From contig CBDBUY010000009.1 of NCBI GenBank assembly GCA_965212145.1, forward strand, positions 1 to 64,000: a stretch of 64,000 bases of DNA, written 5' to 3'. The translations under genes were made by a program, and so were the position numbers. Shown piece by piece: positions 18,271-27,543 of the stretch (position 1 is its first letter; each line of letters begins with the position of its first letter). The notes beneath the pieces are model-generated. The model searched no databases, was not told the origin of the DNA, and worked only from the letters and a program-made list of their open reading frames with translations. This DNA is from JAAEPI01 sp965212145 (lineage in GTDB: Bacteria > Bacteroidota > Bacteroidia > Cytophagales > Cyclobacteriaceae).

Positions 18271-19058
18271 TGTCGTGGATCGAGGCTTTGATCCTTGGGC
18301 TGATCCAGGGACTTACTGAATTTCTCCCGGTCAGTAGTAGCGGCCATTTGCAGCTTGGAGCGTTTCTTTTCTCTCAAGAACCAACTGATAATCTCTTGTT
18401 TGCCGTGGTGGTGCATCTGGCAACTGCTCTAAGTACAGTATTTGTTTATCGTCGGGATATCGGAGGATTATTATCTGGACTTCTTGAGTTTAAAAGAAAT
18501 GATTCATGGAATTTCGTCGTGCTTATTCTTATCTCGATGGTTCCTGTAGCTATCGTTGGGGTCTTTTTCCAGGATGAGGTGGAGGCCTTTTTTCAGGACA
18601 ATATCATGCTGGTCGGTTTCATGCTTTTGTTGACAGCCGCGCTTCTGACACTTTCACATTTTTACAAATCAGGAACAGGAGCAGTTTCTCCAATAAAGGC
18701 CATTGTGATCGGTCTTGCCCAGGCCATTGCCGTTCTTCCAGGAATATCGCGATCAGGGGCGACCATTTCCACAGCGCTGCTTCTGGGTGTTGATCGTGAG
18801 AAAGCAGCGAGGTTTTCCTTCTTGATGGTCATCATCCCAATTGTCGGAGCAGCTATTCTGAAAATGAAAGATTATTTAGAAGCTCCTGATCAATACGAAC
18901 TGTCTCTTCTGTCCCTGATCGTTAGCTTTTTGGCTGCATTTGTATCAGGAGTTTTTGCCTGCCGATGGATGGTCAAGTTGGTCACAAAAGGCAGCCTGAT
19001 CTATTTTGCGATTTATTGCGGAATCATCGGGACGATCACCATAATCCTCAGCTTATGA
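18270..19058 (+). CDS. uppP: Undecaprenyl-diphosphatase
   Basis: Recycles the lipid carrier by dephosphorylating undecaprenyl pyrophosphate, for peptidoglycan and O-antigen synthesis; overexpression gives bacitracin resistance. The 262 residues form an eight-helix membrane protein with both signature motifs: GLIQGLTEFLPVSSSGHL near the N-terminus and GISRSGATIS in the middle. The length is typical. Its stop overlaps the truB start by 4 bp (ATGA). Confidence 0.97.
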   Translation: MSWIEALILGLIQGLTEFLPVSSSGHLQLGAFLFSQEPTDNLLFAVVVHLATALSTVFVYRRDIGGLLSGLLEFKRNDSWNFVVLILISMVPVAIVGVFFQDEVEAFFQDNIMLVGFMLLLTAALLTLSHFYKSGTGAVSPIKAIVIGLAQAIAVLPGISRSGATISTALLLGVDREKAARFSFLMVIIPIVGAAILKMKDYLEAPDQYELSLLSLIVSFLAAFVSGVFACRWMVKLVTKGSLIYFAIYCGIIGTITIILSL

Positions 19059-19726
19059 ATTGGAGCGACGGGGCATTTATTCTTATAGACAAGCCCAAGG
19101 ATTGGACCTCTTTTGATGTAGTAAAGAAAATTCGAAATCACCTAAAGGTGAAGATTGGCCATGCTGGGACTTTGGATCCGTTGGCTACCGGACTGCTGAT
19201 TTTAGCAACGGGGAAATTCACCAAGAAAATTGATGAAGTGCAGGGGCAGGATAAGGTCTATGAGGGAATCTTTGAGATCGGAAAAACGACTCCTTCTTTT
19301 GATTTAGAGACTGAATTCGATTCGGAAAGCCCATTTGATCACATCGGTGGAAAGGATATTGATGCTGCGGTTGAAAAATTTATCGGGGAAATAATTCAGT
19401 ACCCACCGGTACATTCGGCTGTGAGGGTGGACGGGGTGCGTGCTTATAAAAAAGCGAGAAAAAATCAGGAAGTGAAGGTTAGGCCTAGGCAGGTTACGGT
19501 TCACTCGTTTGAAATCATCAAATTTGATTCACCCGAGGTGCATTTCAGAATTCATTGCTCAAAGGGAACTTATATCCGCAGCATTGCAAATGATTTCGGA
19601 AAAGAATTGGGCGTTGGTGCATATCTAAAATCCCTGAAGCGGATGGCAATCGGAGATTTTATGATCGCAGATGCTTACCAATTAGAAGATTTTCTCACGA
19701 AGTTTGAGCGCAATGAGGATCATTGA
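19055..19726 (+). CDS. truB: tRNA pseudouridine-55 synthase
   Basis: Makes pseudouridine 55 in the T-loop of tRNAs. From ATG 19055 the protein has 223 residues, starting in the right place for the family (ILIDKPKDWTSFDVV); a longer frame inside uppP is not needed. Motifs: HAGTLDPLATGLL with the catalytic Asp near residue 39, YEGIFEIGKTT, and GTYIRSIANDFG. It lacks the C-terminal PUA-like domain of E. coli TruB (314 residues), the short form usual in Bacteroidota. It overlaps ribF by 14 bp. Confidence 0.96.
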   Translation: MNWSDGAFILIDKPKDWTSFDVVKKIRNHLKVKIGHAGTLDPLATGLLILATGKFTKKIDEVQGQDKVYEGIFEIGKTTPSFDLETEFDSESPFDHIGGKDIDAAVEKFIGEIIQYPPVHSAVRVDGVRAYKKARKNQEVKVRPRQVTVHSFEIIKFDSPEVHFRIHCSKGTYIRSIANDFGKELGVGAYLKSLKRMAIGDFMIADAYQLEDFLTKFERNEDH

Positions 19727-20642
19727 AGACCTTTCTGATTTTCCCACCGACATTCAAACGGTCGTTACGAGTGGTACGTTTGACGGTGTTCACCAAGGGC
19801 ACAGAAAAATTCTGGATCAAGTAGTTGATAAAGCCAGAACTACGGGACGCAAAAGTGTACTTCTGACTTATTGGCCACATCCGAGGTTTGTTCTTCATCA
19901 AAATGATGAAACACTCAAACTCTTGACAACTTTTGATGAGAAAGCGGAACTGATTCAGGAGGCCGGTATGGATTATCTAGTGCGGATCCCATTTACCGAA
20001 GAGTTTTCTCAGCTAGAAGCGGCAGAATTTGTTCGAAGTATTCTAATCGATCACCTCAATACCACCTCCTTCGTGATAGGTTACGACCATCATTTTGGTA
20101 AAGACCGGTCTGGAAATTTTGAATATCTCCAGCGGAATGCCTCTGAGTTTGGTTTTGAAGTGGTGGAAATTCCCCGTCAGGACATTGACGATGTAGGCGT
20201 AAGCAGCACCAAGATTCGCCAGGCTTTGAAAGAGGGAAGAGTGGATGACGCTTCCACATTGCTTGGTAGAGATTACAGCCTGTCAGGTCAGGTTGTGCAT
20301 GGAGATCAACTTGGCCGAGGAATCGGTTTCCCGACGGCCAATATCTGGGTGCCGGAGAGTTATAAGTTGATCCCGACATCCGGATCATACGCCACCAATG
20401 TTGAATTAGAGATTGGGAAGTTCTCCGGCATGACCAATATTGGAGTTAGACCAACTGTGAACGGATCTCAGCGTAGGATCGAAGTAAATATTCTTAATTT
20501 TGAGGAAGATATTTATGATCAAGACATTCGGATTTCTTTTGTGAAGAAGCTCAGAGATGAACGGAGGTTTGATAATATGAATGACCTGAAAAGGCAGTTA
20601 GAGAAAGATAGAGAAGAAACGATTAAAATCTTAAAAGGATGA
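19713..20642 (+). CDS. ribF: Bifunctional riboflavin kinase/FAD synthetase
   Basis: Phosphorylates riboflavin to FMN and adenylates FMN to FAD. The 309 residues from ATG 19713 split into an N-terminal nucleotidyltransferase domain (about 15-175) with GTFDGVHQGH and the later SSTKIR, and a C-terminal riboflavin kinase barrel (about 185-307) with GRGIGFPTANI and a MTNIGVRPTV motif. The order truB-ribF is conserved widely. It overlaps truB by 14 bp and the following peptidase gene by 4 bp. Confidence 0.96.
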   Translation: MRIIEDLSDFPTDIQTVVTSGTFDGVHQGHRKILDQVVDKARTTGRKSVLLTYWPHPRFVLHQNDETLKLLTTFDEKAELIQEAGMDYLVRIPFTEEFSQLEAAEFVRSILIDHLNTTSFVIGYDHHFGKDRSGNFEYLQRNASEFGFEVVEIPRQDIDDVGVSSTKIRQALKEGRVDDASTLLGRDYSLSGQVVHGDQLGRGIGFPTANIWVPESYKLIPTSGSYATNVELEIGKFSGMTNIGVRPTVNGSQRRIEVNILNFEEDIYDQDIRISFVKKLRDERRFDNMNDLKRQLEKDREETIKILKG

Positions 20643-21478
20643 AAAAGGTAAAAGGTCTCGTATTTGGAATTTTGTTAACGGCTTTTGTCGGGTTTGTAAG
20701 TTGTGATGCAAATGGCGACTTCCTGCTATTCTCGATTCAAAATGATAAGGAACTCGGGGCACAGATGGATGCTGAGATTGAGGCAAGTTTCCCCATTCTG
20801 AGTAGAACACAGTACCCTGACGCATATGATTATTTGGATGACATGGTCACCCACATCTTGAATAATGGGGACGTAACCTACCGCGATGAATTTGCATGGG
20901 AGGTACATATTGTGGATCAGAATGTGCTGAATGCCTTTGTGACACCTGGAGGATACATTTATGTGTATAATGGCCTAATTCAATATCTGGACAATGCGGA
21001 CGATTTGGCTGGGGTGATTGGTCATGAGATCGCTCACGCCGATCAGCGACACAGTTCCAAGGCACTCCAACGCGAGTTTGGTATCCAAATTCTCCTAAGC
21101 ATAATACTCGGAGAAGAGTCCACTGAGCTGGAACGAGCGGTTGGCCAAATCGCAGGAACATTATCTGGGCTGGCGTTTAAGAGAGGTGCCGAATCTGAGG
21201 CCGATGAGTTTTCTGTTGATTATCTAGCCAACAGCAGGTATGCCTGTAATGGAGCGGCAGCCTTTTTTCAGAAGCTAATTGACAATGAAATGGCTGGCGG
21301 AACCCCGGAATTTTTCAGCACTCACCCAAACCCTGACAACCGAGTAGCGGATATAAATGCCAAATCGACTGAGGTTGGTTGCACGACTACAGCTTACTCA
21401 GATACCCCAACAGCAGGCTGCAACGGAGACACGGAGTACGAATGTTTCAAGAACGATTACCTACCCGATCTGAACTAA
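20639..21478 (+). CDS. M48-family metalloprotease, lipoprotein
   Basis: The 279 residues start with a lipoprotein signal ending at Cys22 (GFVSC). The zinc motif HEIAH is at 129-133, with a downstream glutamate in ESEADEFSVDYL as third ligand, and TPGGYIYVYNGL precedes it, as in BepA/LoiP-type periplasmic peptidases that handle misfolded outer-membrane proteins. The C-terminal STHPNPDNR motif is also typical. Anchoring is likely to the periplasmic face of a membrane. It overlaps ribF by 4 bp and gldC by 1 bp, tying it to the envelope operon. Confidence 0.92.
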   Translation: MKKVKGLVFGILLTAFVGFVSCDANGDFLLFSIQNDKELGAQMDAEIEASFPILSRTQYPDAYDYLDDMVTHILNNGDVTYRDEFAWEVHIVDQNVLNAFVTPGGYIYVYNGLIQYLDNADDLAGVIGHEIAHADQRHSSKALQREFGIQILLSIILGEESTELERAVGQIAGTLSGLAFKRGAESEADEFSVDYLANSRYACNGAAAFFQKLIDNEMAGGTPEFFSTHPNPDNRVADINAKSTEVGCTTTAYSDTPTAGCNGDTEYECFKNDYLPDLN

Positions 21479-21807
21479 TGAAAAAATCTGAGATAAAACT
21501 AGTGGTGGAACTTGACGAAAAGCAGGTTCCGGAGAAAATATATTGGGATGCCGATGATAATCCGAATGGAGTGCCTCAGGAGACTAAGTCGATAAGCTTG
21601 TCACTGTGGGATCATGTGGCTAAAAACACCATGCGCATTGACCTGTGGTCCAAAGACATGCCCGTGGATGAAATGAAGAGATTTTACATTGATTGCATTG
21701 GGGGGCTGGCACAAAGTGCGCTCACCGCAACCGGAGATGAGGTCATTAGCTCCAAATTAAATACCCTTTGTGACGAACTGGTTGAACACCTCAAGTCAGA
21801 AGAATAA
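21478..21807 (+). CDS. gldC: Gliding motility protein GldC
   Basis: From ATG 21478 (TAATG overlap with the peptidase stop) the protein has 109 residues, beginning KKSEIKLVVELDEKQVPEKI and including the WDADD and LSLWD motifs that mark GldC. GldC is a small soluble protein needed for gliding in Flavobacterium, where it interacts with GldB. Here gldB is not adjacent. It is the last gene of the ftsX operon. The longer frame starting inside the peptidase gene is not used. Presence points to a Bacteroidota host; it does not prove motility. Confidence 0.88.
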   Translation: MKKSEIKLVVELDEKQVPEKIYWDADDNPNGVPQETKSISLSLWDHVAKNTMRIDLWSKDMPVDEMKRFYIDCIGGLAQSALTATGDEVISSKLNTLCDELVEHLKSEE

Positions 21808-21843
21808 AATTCATTCTACTTTCCTTCCCGAATAAAAATCAGC

Positions 21844-21870
21844 AAAATGTTATGTATGCATAACATTTTT
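21844..21870 (+). terminator. AT-rich hairpin after gldC
   Basis: AAAATGTTATG and CATAACATTTT form an 11 bp perfect stem around a TATG loop, with T residues at the end. It lies 36 bases after gldC and about 100 bases before the receptor gene. It may end the ftsX operon; the symmetric AT-rich arms could also be an operator for the receptor gene. Confidence 0.55.
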
Positions 21871-21967
21871 GAAGAAATTGTGCATCAAACTGGAAGAATG
21901 CCCTTAATACGGTAATTTTCCAGTTATATCATAAGCTAAACTAATTTTTAACCAAACTTTCAACCTC

Positions 21968-24853
21968 ATGATTAAGAATTTTACGAAGGTCTTTTTGATC
22001 TCCGGTTGTCTTCTCTTGGCATTCATGGCAAACGCCCAAACCACCGTTTCGGGTACTGTTACAGATGCGGATTCAGGAGAAGGCCTGATAGGAGTCAATA
22101 TCTTGGTAAAAGGAACTGTTCTAGGAACCATCACTGACGTAGATGGTAACTTCAGTCTTACAGTTTCTTCTGCACCACCTCTTACGTTGGTCATTACCAG
22201 TATCGGGTACTCAAGACAGGAAATAGAAATTACTGACGCCAATGCCACTGGATTATCCATTCAAATGGCAGAGTCGGTTACGCTAGGCCAAGAAGTGGTC
22301 GTATCGGCTTCCAGGGTGGAAGAGTCAACCCTTAAGTCTCCGGTAAGTGTAGAAAGAATGGATATTCTGGATATACAGAATACTGCCTCTACAGATTTCT
22401 ACAGTGCAATTAAGAATCTTAATGGGGTTGATTTCAGTACCCAGAGTATCACATTTAATTCTGTGAATGCTCGTGGTTTTGGTGCTAATGGTAACACGCG
22501 ATTCGTACAATTAATTGACGGAATTGATAACCAAGCGCCGGGGCTTAACTTCCCAGTGGGTAACGTAGTAGGTATCAACGAACTTGACTTGGAGAGCGTG
22601 GAATTGATTCCTGGAGCGGCTTCTGCCCTTTATGGACCAAACGCCATTCAGGGGATTTTGCTCATGGATAGCAAAAGCCCTTTTGATTATCAGGGACTTG
22701 ATTTTTATTCCAAACTTGGAGTAAATCATGTAGATGAAGTTGATGACGATCAAGCTCTTTACAAAGATGTAGGATTTAGATATGCGAAGGCATGGAACAA
22801 TAAAGTGGCGTTTAAATTAACCGGATCCTGGTTAAATGCACAAGATTTCAGAGGAGTTGATTACAGAGATCAAGGAACTGGAATTGTGGAGAGAAGTGGT
22901 GAAGTTGACCCAAGTAATCCTAATTACAGACAAGACCCAGCGTTGCGTACTTATGATGGGGTGAATGTATATGGAGATTTTGGTTTTAGTTTCAATACTG
23001 GATTAGCTCTAGGCGTAATTCCTTCTGATGTCGCTTCATTGCTGCCTTCAGACTCACGAGGAAACTTCTCACCAACAGGGTTTACAGAAGCGTCATTCGT
23101 TGACAATACAACCGAGAGTAAAAAATTCGGAGCTGCACTTCATTATCGAATCAGCGATAAAGTAGAAATCTTCGGGCAGTACAACCAAGGTTGGGGATCG
23201 TCAGTTTATACTGCAAACGATCGTTTTGTGCTTGACGATTTCACCATCTGGACGGGTAAGTTGGAGTTACGAGGTTCTAATTTCTTCCTAAGAGGGTATA
23301 CAACTCAGGAGGATGCAGGTAAGTCTTATGCGGCCAACACATTGGCATCTTTGATAAATCAAAAATATTATCTTCCTGACTATATTGGGGCATTTGTCAC
23401 CGCTAGAACGGGAGGGCAGTCAATCGATAATTCGCATGCGATCGCCAGAGGCTATGCGGATGATTCTCAGCAGAATGGAAATGCGGATCATGCAGCATAT
23501 TTACCAGGTACGACTCTATTTAATCAAGAGGCTGAAACAATCAGAAACACCTCAATAGCTGATGGAGGAGCCAAATTCCTTGATAGATCAGCTCTATATC
23601 ATTACGAAGGATCTTATAATTTCTCAAATCAGATTGATTGGGCGGATATTGTAGTAGGTGCTAATTTCAGAACGTATGCTTTAAATTCAGAAGGGACACT
23701 GTTCACATTGGATGAAAACGGAGACGAAATTTCATTTAATGAATATGGTGGATACCTCCAGATTAGGAAGGATTTGAGTGAATCATTCTCAGTAACAGCT
23801 TCGGGACGTTTTGATAAAAGTCAATACTTCGAAGGACAATTTACTCCTAGATTGGCAGCAGTTTGGGAATTTACTGAGGGGCATAATTTAAGAGGGTCGT
23901 ACCAGACAGGTTTCCGAATCCCTACTACTCAGGATCAATTTATTGATCTGGATGTGGTTACAAGAAGGCTCATCGGTCGAAATGACATCTTAAGAGATAA
24001 CTATAATTTGGATCGAAATACAGTTTACACAACTGCCTCGGTAAATGACGCTCGTGCGCAAGCTGCGGCAAATAATCCAAATTACTTGGACAGACTGGAA
24101 GTTGCTGCTGATGTCTATGAAGACTACAAGCCTGAGCGAGTTGGAACTTGGGAGATCGGTTACAAGGGTCTATTGATGGATGGCAAACTATTTATAGACG
24201 CCTTCTATTATCAAAGCACATATTCGGATCTATTGGCTGAAATTGACATAACGCAAATGGTAGATGCCAGCGATATTCAGAGTGTACCTAACGGTTATTC
24301 GACTGGTAGAGCTGAAGAGCACGATGATGAACAAAAAGAGGCTATCGTAGCAGGAGGAGATCCCGATAATGGTGGAAGAGTACAGAGATATGGTTATGAT
24401 GTAAACATCAAAGAAGATGTTAAGACCAGAGGTTTTGGAATTGGAGCTGAATACTCCATGGGTGGGGGCTACTCACTTGGTGTAAATGCTTCTAATAACG
24501 AGATGGTTTCATTGGATGATTTGGTTGCACAAGAGTACAATGTGGCTTTTAATACACCTCAGTGGAGATATAATGTGAAATTTGGAAACAGGAAGCTTAC
24601 TGATAGACTTGGCTTTAATGTGACCTACAGATGGCAGGATGCGTACCTATGGCAGTCGGCTATCGGGTCGGGTGTGATTCCATCTTATGGGACTTTGGAC
24701 GCCCAAGTATCATATAGTATCCCTAGCATGAAGGCTAAGTTGAAACTAGGAGGCTCCAACATTACAAACGAAAGGTACACGACCTCTTTTGGGAACCCAA
24801 GAATGGGGGCGATCTACTACCTGCAGTTGAATCTTAATAACCTATTAAATTAA
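21968..24853 (+). CDS. TonB-dependent outer-membrane receptor
   Basis: The 961 residues show a signal peptide (cleaved near ANAQ, about 24), a carboxypeptidase-like regulatory domain (about 25-105, TVSGTVTDADSGEGLIGVNILVKG), a plug domain (about 112-235, QEVVVSASRVEESTLKSPVSV, then GFGANGNTRFVQLIDG) and a large beta barrel to the C-terminus ending LQLNLNNLLN. It lacks the SusC-style partner SusD; instead an SGNH-hydrolase lipoprotein follows 11 bp later. The substrate is unknown. An AT-rich inverted repeat lies 97 bp upstream. Confidence 0.93.
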   Translation: MIKNFTKVFLISGCLLLAFMANAQTTVSGTVTDADSGEGLIGVNILVKGTVLGTITDVDGNFSLTVSSAPPLTLVITSIGYSRQEIEITDANATGLSIQMAESVTLGQEVVVSASRVEESTLKSPVSVERMDILDIQNTASTDFYSAIKNLNGVDFSTQSITFNSVNARGFGANGNTRFVQLIDGIDNQAPGLNFPVGNVVGINELDLESVELIPGAASALYGPNAIQGILLMDSKSPFDYQGLDFYSKLGVNHVDEVDDDQALYKDVGFRYAKAWNNKVAFKLTGSWLNAQDFRGVDYRDQGTGIVERSGEVDPSNPNYRQDPALRTYDGVNVYGDFGFSFNTGLALGVIPSDVASLLPSDSRGNFSPTGFTEASFVDNTTESKKFGAALHYRISDKVEIFGQYNQGWGSSVYTANDRFVLDDFTIWTGKLELRGSNFFLRGYTTQEDAGKSYAANTLASLINQKYYLPDYIGAFVTARTGGQSIDNSHAIARGYADDSQQNGNADHAAYLPGTTLFNQEAETIRNTSIADGGAKFLDRSALYHYEGSYNFSNQIDWADIVVGANFRTYALNSEGTLFTLDENGDEISFNEYGGYLQIRKDLSESFSVTASGRFDKSQYFEGQFTPRLAAVWEFTEGHNLRGSYQTGFRIPTTQDQFIDLDVVTRRLIGRNDILRDNYNLDRNTVYTTASVNDARAQAAANNPNYLDRLEVAADVYEDYKPERVGTWEIGYKGLLMDGKLFIDAFYYQSTYSDLLAEIDITQMVDASDIQSVPNGYSTGRAEEHDDEQKEAIVAGGDPDNGGRVQRYGYDVNIKEDVKTRGFGIGAEYSMGGGYSLGVNASNNEMVSLDDLVAQEYNVAFNTPQWRYNVKFGNRKLTDRLGFNVTYRWQDAYLWQSAIGSGVIPSYGTLDAQVSYSIPSMKAKLKLGGSNITNERYTTSFGNPRMGAIYYLQLNLNNLLN

Positions 24854-24864
24854 TAAGGCTCATT

Positions 24865-26478
24865 ATGAAAAATTTTAATAAATACATATTTCTATCAGTC
24901 ATTCTAGTTGCGGCTACTAGTTGTAATGATGATGAAGTGTTAGATGAATGGCTCGATGACAATCCCGAACCGCAGGTAGTTGAGGTCACTGGAGACGCAG
25001 GAGATTTGGATCTCACGAATTACGTGGCTCTTGGTAATTCACTTACTGCCGGTTTTACCGATGGTGCACTTTATCCACTTGGACAAGCGAATTCGTTTCC
25101 AAGCATCCTTGCCGGACAATTCGCTATTGCAGGAGGTGGATCTTTTAACTTCCCGAACATTTCTTCTGGAAATGGTTACGGTGGAGGAGAGGCAGGTAGT
25201 GAGGTTGGAAAAGCGTTTATTGATGTGGCTGCTGCCCTAACTAATCCAGCAAATGCAATTCAGTTCACAGCTGGTAGTGCCTTAACTGCTAATACCGAAA
25301 CTAGTTTAAATAACTTCGGTGTACCAGGGGCCCGCATAGTGGATGCTACCAACGACCTGTATGGATTGGGTAATCCTTTCTTTGGAAATTTCAATTCTGT
25401 ACCAGGTTCAGCCTCTATGCTGGATGATGCTGCTGCTGCTGGTCCAACATTTTTTAGTGTTTGGTTAGGCAATAATGACGTACTGGGTTATGCCACAAGT
25501 GGTGGATTGGACGAGGCGATGATCACATCGCAGGGTGATTTTCAAAATGCACTGATCACGATCCTGGGTACGCTTTCTGCAGGCGGTGGAACTGAAGGAG
25601 TCATCTTGAATATTCCGCCGGTTCATTTGGCGCCTTATTTTCAGATTGTCACTACACTCTCAGGTGGTGTAAACTTATTACCTGCGGGCAGTATAGATGC
25701 CGCTACAGCCGCTTTTTTGAATAGTGGGGATGCCTATGGATCGTATAACGCCGGTTTGGATGCTTTGGTTGGCGCTCCTGTAACACCTACTGAATTTTCT
25801 CCTGATGGCACCTTTACTCAGGCCGAGGCTGATTATAGAAAGATAACTTTCACTGGAGATGTAGCAAATGCGCCGGTGATTATGGATGAGTTTTTGTCAG
25901 ATTTAACAGGTTATAATGCGAGCTTGGTTAGTATGCGACAAGCAAAGGTGAACGCTACCACTGGACAATATGATCTTTTCCCACTGACGGCATTGGCAGC
26001 CGTTGGAGTGGATGCAGGATCTGGTGTTCAAGGAGTTGCGGTTCCATTGGCTGATCAGTATACCTTGACAATGAGCGAGCAAGTGCAAGTGATTACGGCT
26101 TATGCAACTTATAATGCAACTATTTCAGGTGTGCTAGCGAGTTTCCCAAATGTAAAACTTGTTGATGTAGGCCCAATGTTCGCAGATGTCTTTGGACTTA
26201 GTCCTGCGCAGGCTGCTGGTCTGCAATTAAGTGCGGCTGCCCAAGCCGCGGCAGATGGGGAACTAGGAATTATGATTGGGGGATTCAATCAAGTGCCACT
26301 AGATCTTGGAGACAACTTGTTCAACAGCATTTGGTCGGCGGATGGAATCCACCCTAACCAACGAGGAGCTGCGATCATTGCCAATGAGATCATTAAGGTT
26401 TTGAATGCAGAATTTTCAGCAGACATCCCGATGGTGGATGTAATTGACTATGCAAGTATCAACGCAGTGCTTCCTTAG
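24865..26478 (+). CDS. SGNH/GDSL-hydrolase lipoprotein paired with the receptor
   Basis: The 537 residues begin with a lipoprotein signal (IFLSVILVAATSC, Cys20). The SGNH blocks are present: block I YVALGNSLTAGF (about 52-63) with serine in GNSL, block III WLGNNDVLGY, and block V DGIHPNQRG near the C-terminus giving the Asp-His pair. The middle is rich in Gly/Ala/Asn. It probably hydrolyses an ester at the cell surface or periplasm. The 11 bp gap to the TonB receptor and the terminator after it make these two a single unit, so the ester product may be the imported substrate; that is inference. Confidence 0.88.
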   Translation: MKNFNKYIFLSVILVAATSCNDDEVLDEWLDDNPEPQVVEVTGDAGDLDLTNYVALGNSLTAGFTDGALYPLGQANSFPSILAGQFAIAGGGSFNFPNISSGNGYGGGEAGSEVGKAFIDVAAALTNPANAIQFTAGSALTANTETSLNNFGVPGARIVDATNDLYGLGNPFFGNFNSVPGSASMLDDAAAAGPTFFSVWLGNNDVLGYATSGGLDEAMITSQGDFQNALITILGTLSAGGGTEGVILNIPPVHLAPYFQIVTTLSGGVNLLPAGSIDAATAAFLNSGDAYGSYNAGLDALVGAPVTPTEFSPDGTFTQAEADYRKITFTGDVANAPVIMDEFLSDLTGYNASLVSMRQAKVNATTGQYDLFPLTALAAVGVDAGSGVQGVAVPLADQYTLTMSEQVQVITAYATYNATISGVLASFPNVKLVDVGPMFADVFGLSPAQAAGLQLSAAAQAAADGELGIMIGGFNQVPLDLGDNLFNSIWSADGIHPNQRGAAIIANEIIKVLNAEFSADIPMVDVIDYASINAVLP

Positions 26479-26502
26479 GATGACAAGAGTTTAGAATCAA
26501 AG

Positions 26503-26534
26503 TCCCAACCTGAAACCAGGTTGGGATTTTTTTT
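26503..26534 (+). terminator. Intrinsic terminator of receptor/hydrolase operon
   Basis: TCCCAACCTG and CAGGTTGGGA form a 10 bp perfect stem around AAAC, followed by eight T residues, 24 bases after the hydrolase stop codon. Confidence 0.9.
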
Positions 26535-26609
26535 ATGCGGAAATATTTGGCCCAAGCACCGTATTAGTCTGAGATGCGTTTTATTTTAGTTGACCAAAAT
26601 CTAGAAACC

Positions 26610-26912
26610 ATGAAAAATAAATTCTTAGCCATTATCCTGTTTGTTTTCGTATCCATTGGGGCCAATGCAACTGAGTTGAAAGAGGGCGTATCTGCCAATG
26701 AGCGTGCTATTTCATTAATTGAAAGAGTGCATGAGATCAAAGACATGGATCGAAGCGGAATGACCAGAGTAGAGAAAAGAAAATTGAGGACAGAACTTAG
26801 GGAGATGAAATCTGAATTGAAAGAGATGGAAAAAGCTGAGGGCTTGGATGATAAGGTCAGTATCTCTATTGGGGCGATCATTATTATTATTTTGCTCCTA
26901 ATCATTATCTAA
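26610..26912 (+). CDS. Small secreted or membrane protein, unknown
   Basis: From ATG 26610 the protein has 100 residues: a signal peptide (MKNKFLAIILFVFVSIGANA), a charged helical middle (about 45-75, RVEKRKLRTELREMKSELKEM) and a very hydrophobic tail rich in isoleucine (about 84-100, IGAIIIIILLLIII). This layout suggests a periplasmic coiled segment held by a C-terminal membrane helix. An upstream in-frame ATG at 26574 would add 12 residues before the signal and is less likely. I recognise no family. The stop codon abuts the next gene. Confidence 0.65.
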   Translation: MKNKFLAIILFVFVSIGANATELKEGVSANERAISLIERVHEIKDMDRSGMTRVEKRKLRTELREMKSELKEMEKAEGLDDKVSISIGAIIIIILLLIII

Positions 26913-27539
26913 TTGACCATCTCACTCAAACCATCCCGATATCCAAGTCGGGCTACTGAGGACAAGAAAGCACTTTATGAAGCCCTGGACACAGGGCTTT
27001 TTTGTACCGTGGCTTTTATTAGGGAGCATATTCCTCATCAGATCCCAACGGGATACTGCCGGATTGAGGATAAGATATATATCCATGCATCGGCCAAGAG
27101 CGGTTTCATGGATTCAATTGTTGGACAGATTGTGAGTTTCTCAGTAACTCACATGGATGGACTGATTTTAGCCCCGACAGCTTTTGACCACTCATTTAAT
27201 TATCGTTCGGCAATAGGGTTTTCAGAAGCCAAGGAGATAACCGATGAAGATGAGAAAATGGAAATCTTCAAGGTTTTTACTGATAGATATATTCCCGGGA
27301 GGATTGCGGATGTCGGAGATCCTACGCCTGATCAGATCGCTATTACGAGAATAGCGGAGCTAGATCTAATTAAAGCTGCCGTGAAGATTAGAATGGGAGA
27401 TTCCGGAACTACTGATCCGGAAAAATTCGGGAAATGGGTAGGGGAGATTCCAGTGAAGACCTCTTATGGATCACCAATTCCGGATGAAGGGGCAAAGTCA
27501 ATTCCTTTGCCTGATTACATCAAGGATTTATTAACTTGA
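26913..27539 (+). CDS. Pyridoxamine 5'-phosphate oxidase-like flavoprotein
   Basis: The 208 residues fit the FMN-binding split-barrel fold of the NimA/Pyridox_ox_2 group: YPSRATEDKKALYEALDTGLFCTVAF at the N-terminus, then IPTGYCRIEDKIYIHASAKSG. Members include nitroimidazole reductases and uncharacterised flavoproteins. The start must be TTG at 26913, because a stop codon lies just before and the family N-terminus begins there. It touches the preceding stop directly and precedes a mono-cluster ferredoxin by 4 bp, suggesting a small redox operon. Substrate unknown. Confidence 0.8.
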   Translation: MTISLKPSRYPSRATEDKKALYEALDTGLFCTVAFIREHIPHQIPTGYCRIEDKIYIHASAKSGFMDSIVGQIVSFSVTHMDGLILAPTAFDHSFNYRSAIGFSEAKEITDEDEKMEIFKVFTDRYIPGRIADVGDPTPDQIAITRIAELDLIKAAVKIRMGDSGTTDPEKFGKWVGEIPVKTSYGSPIPDEGAKSIPLPDYIKDLLT

Positions 27540-27543
27540 TAAA

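Noticed and set aside
18965..19054. Long truB frame starting inside uppP
   Set aside because: The family N-terminus matches ATG 19055, with an ATGA overlap.
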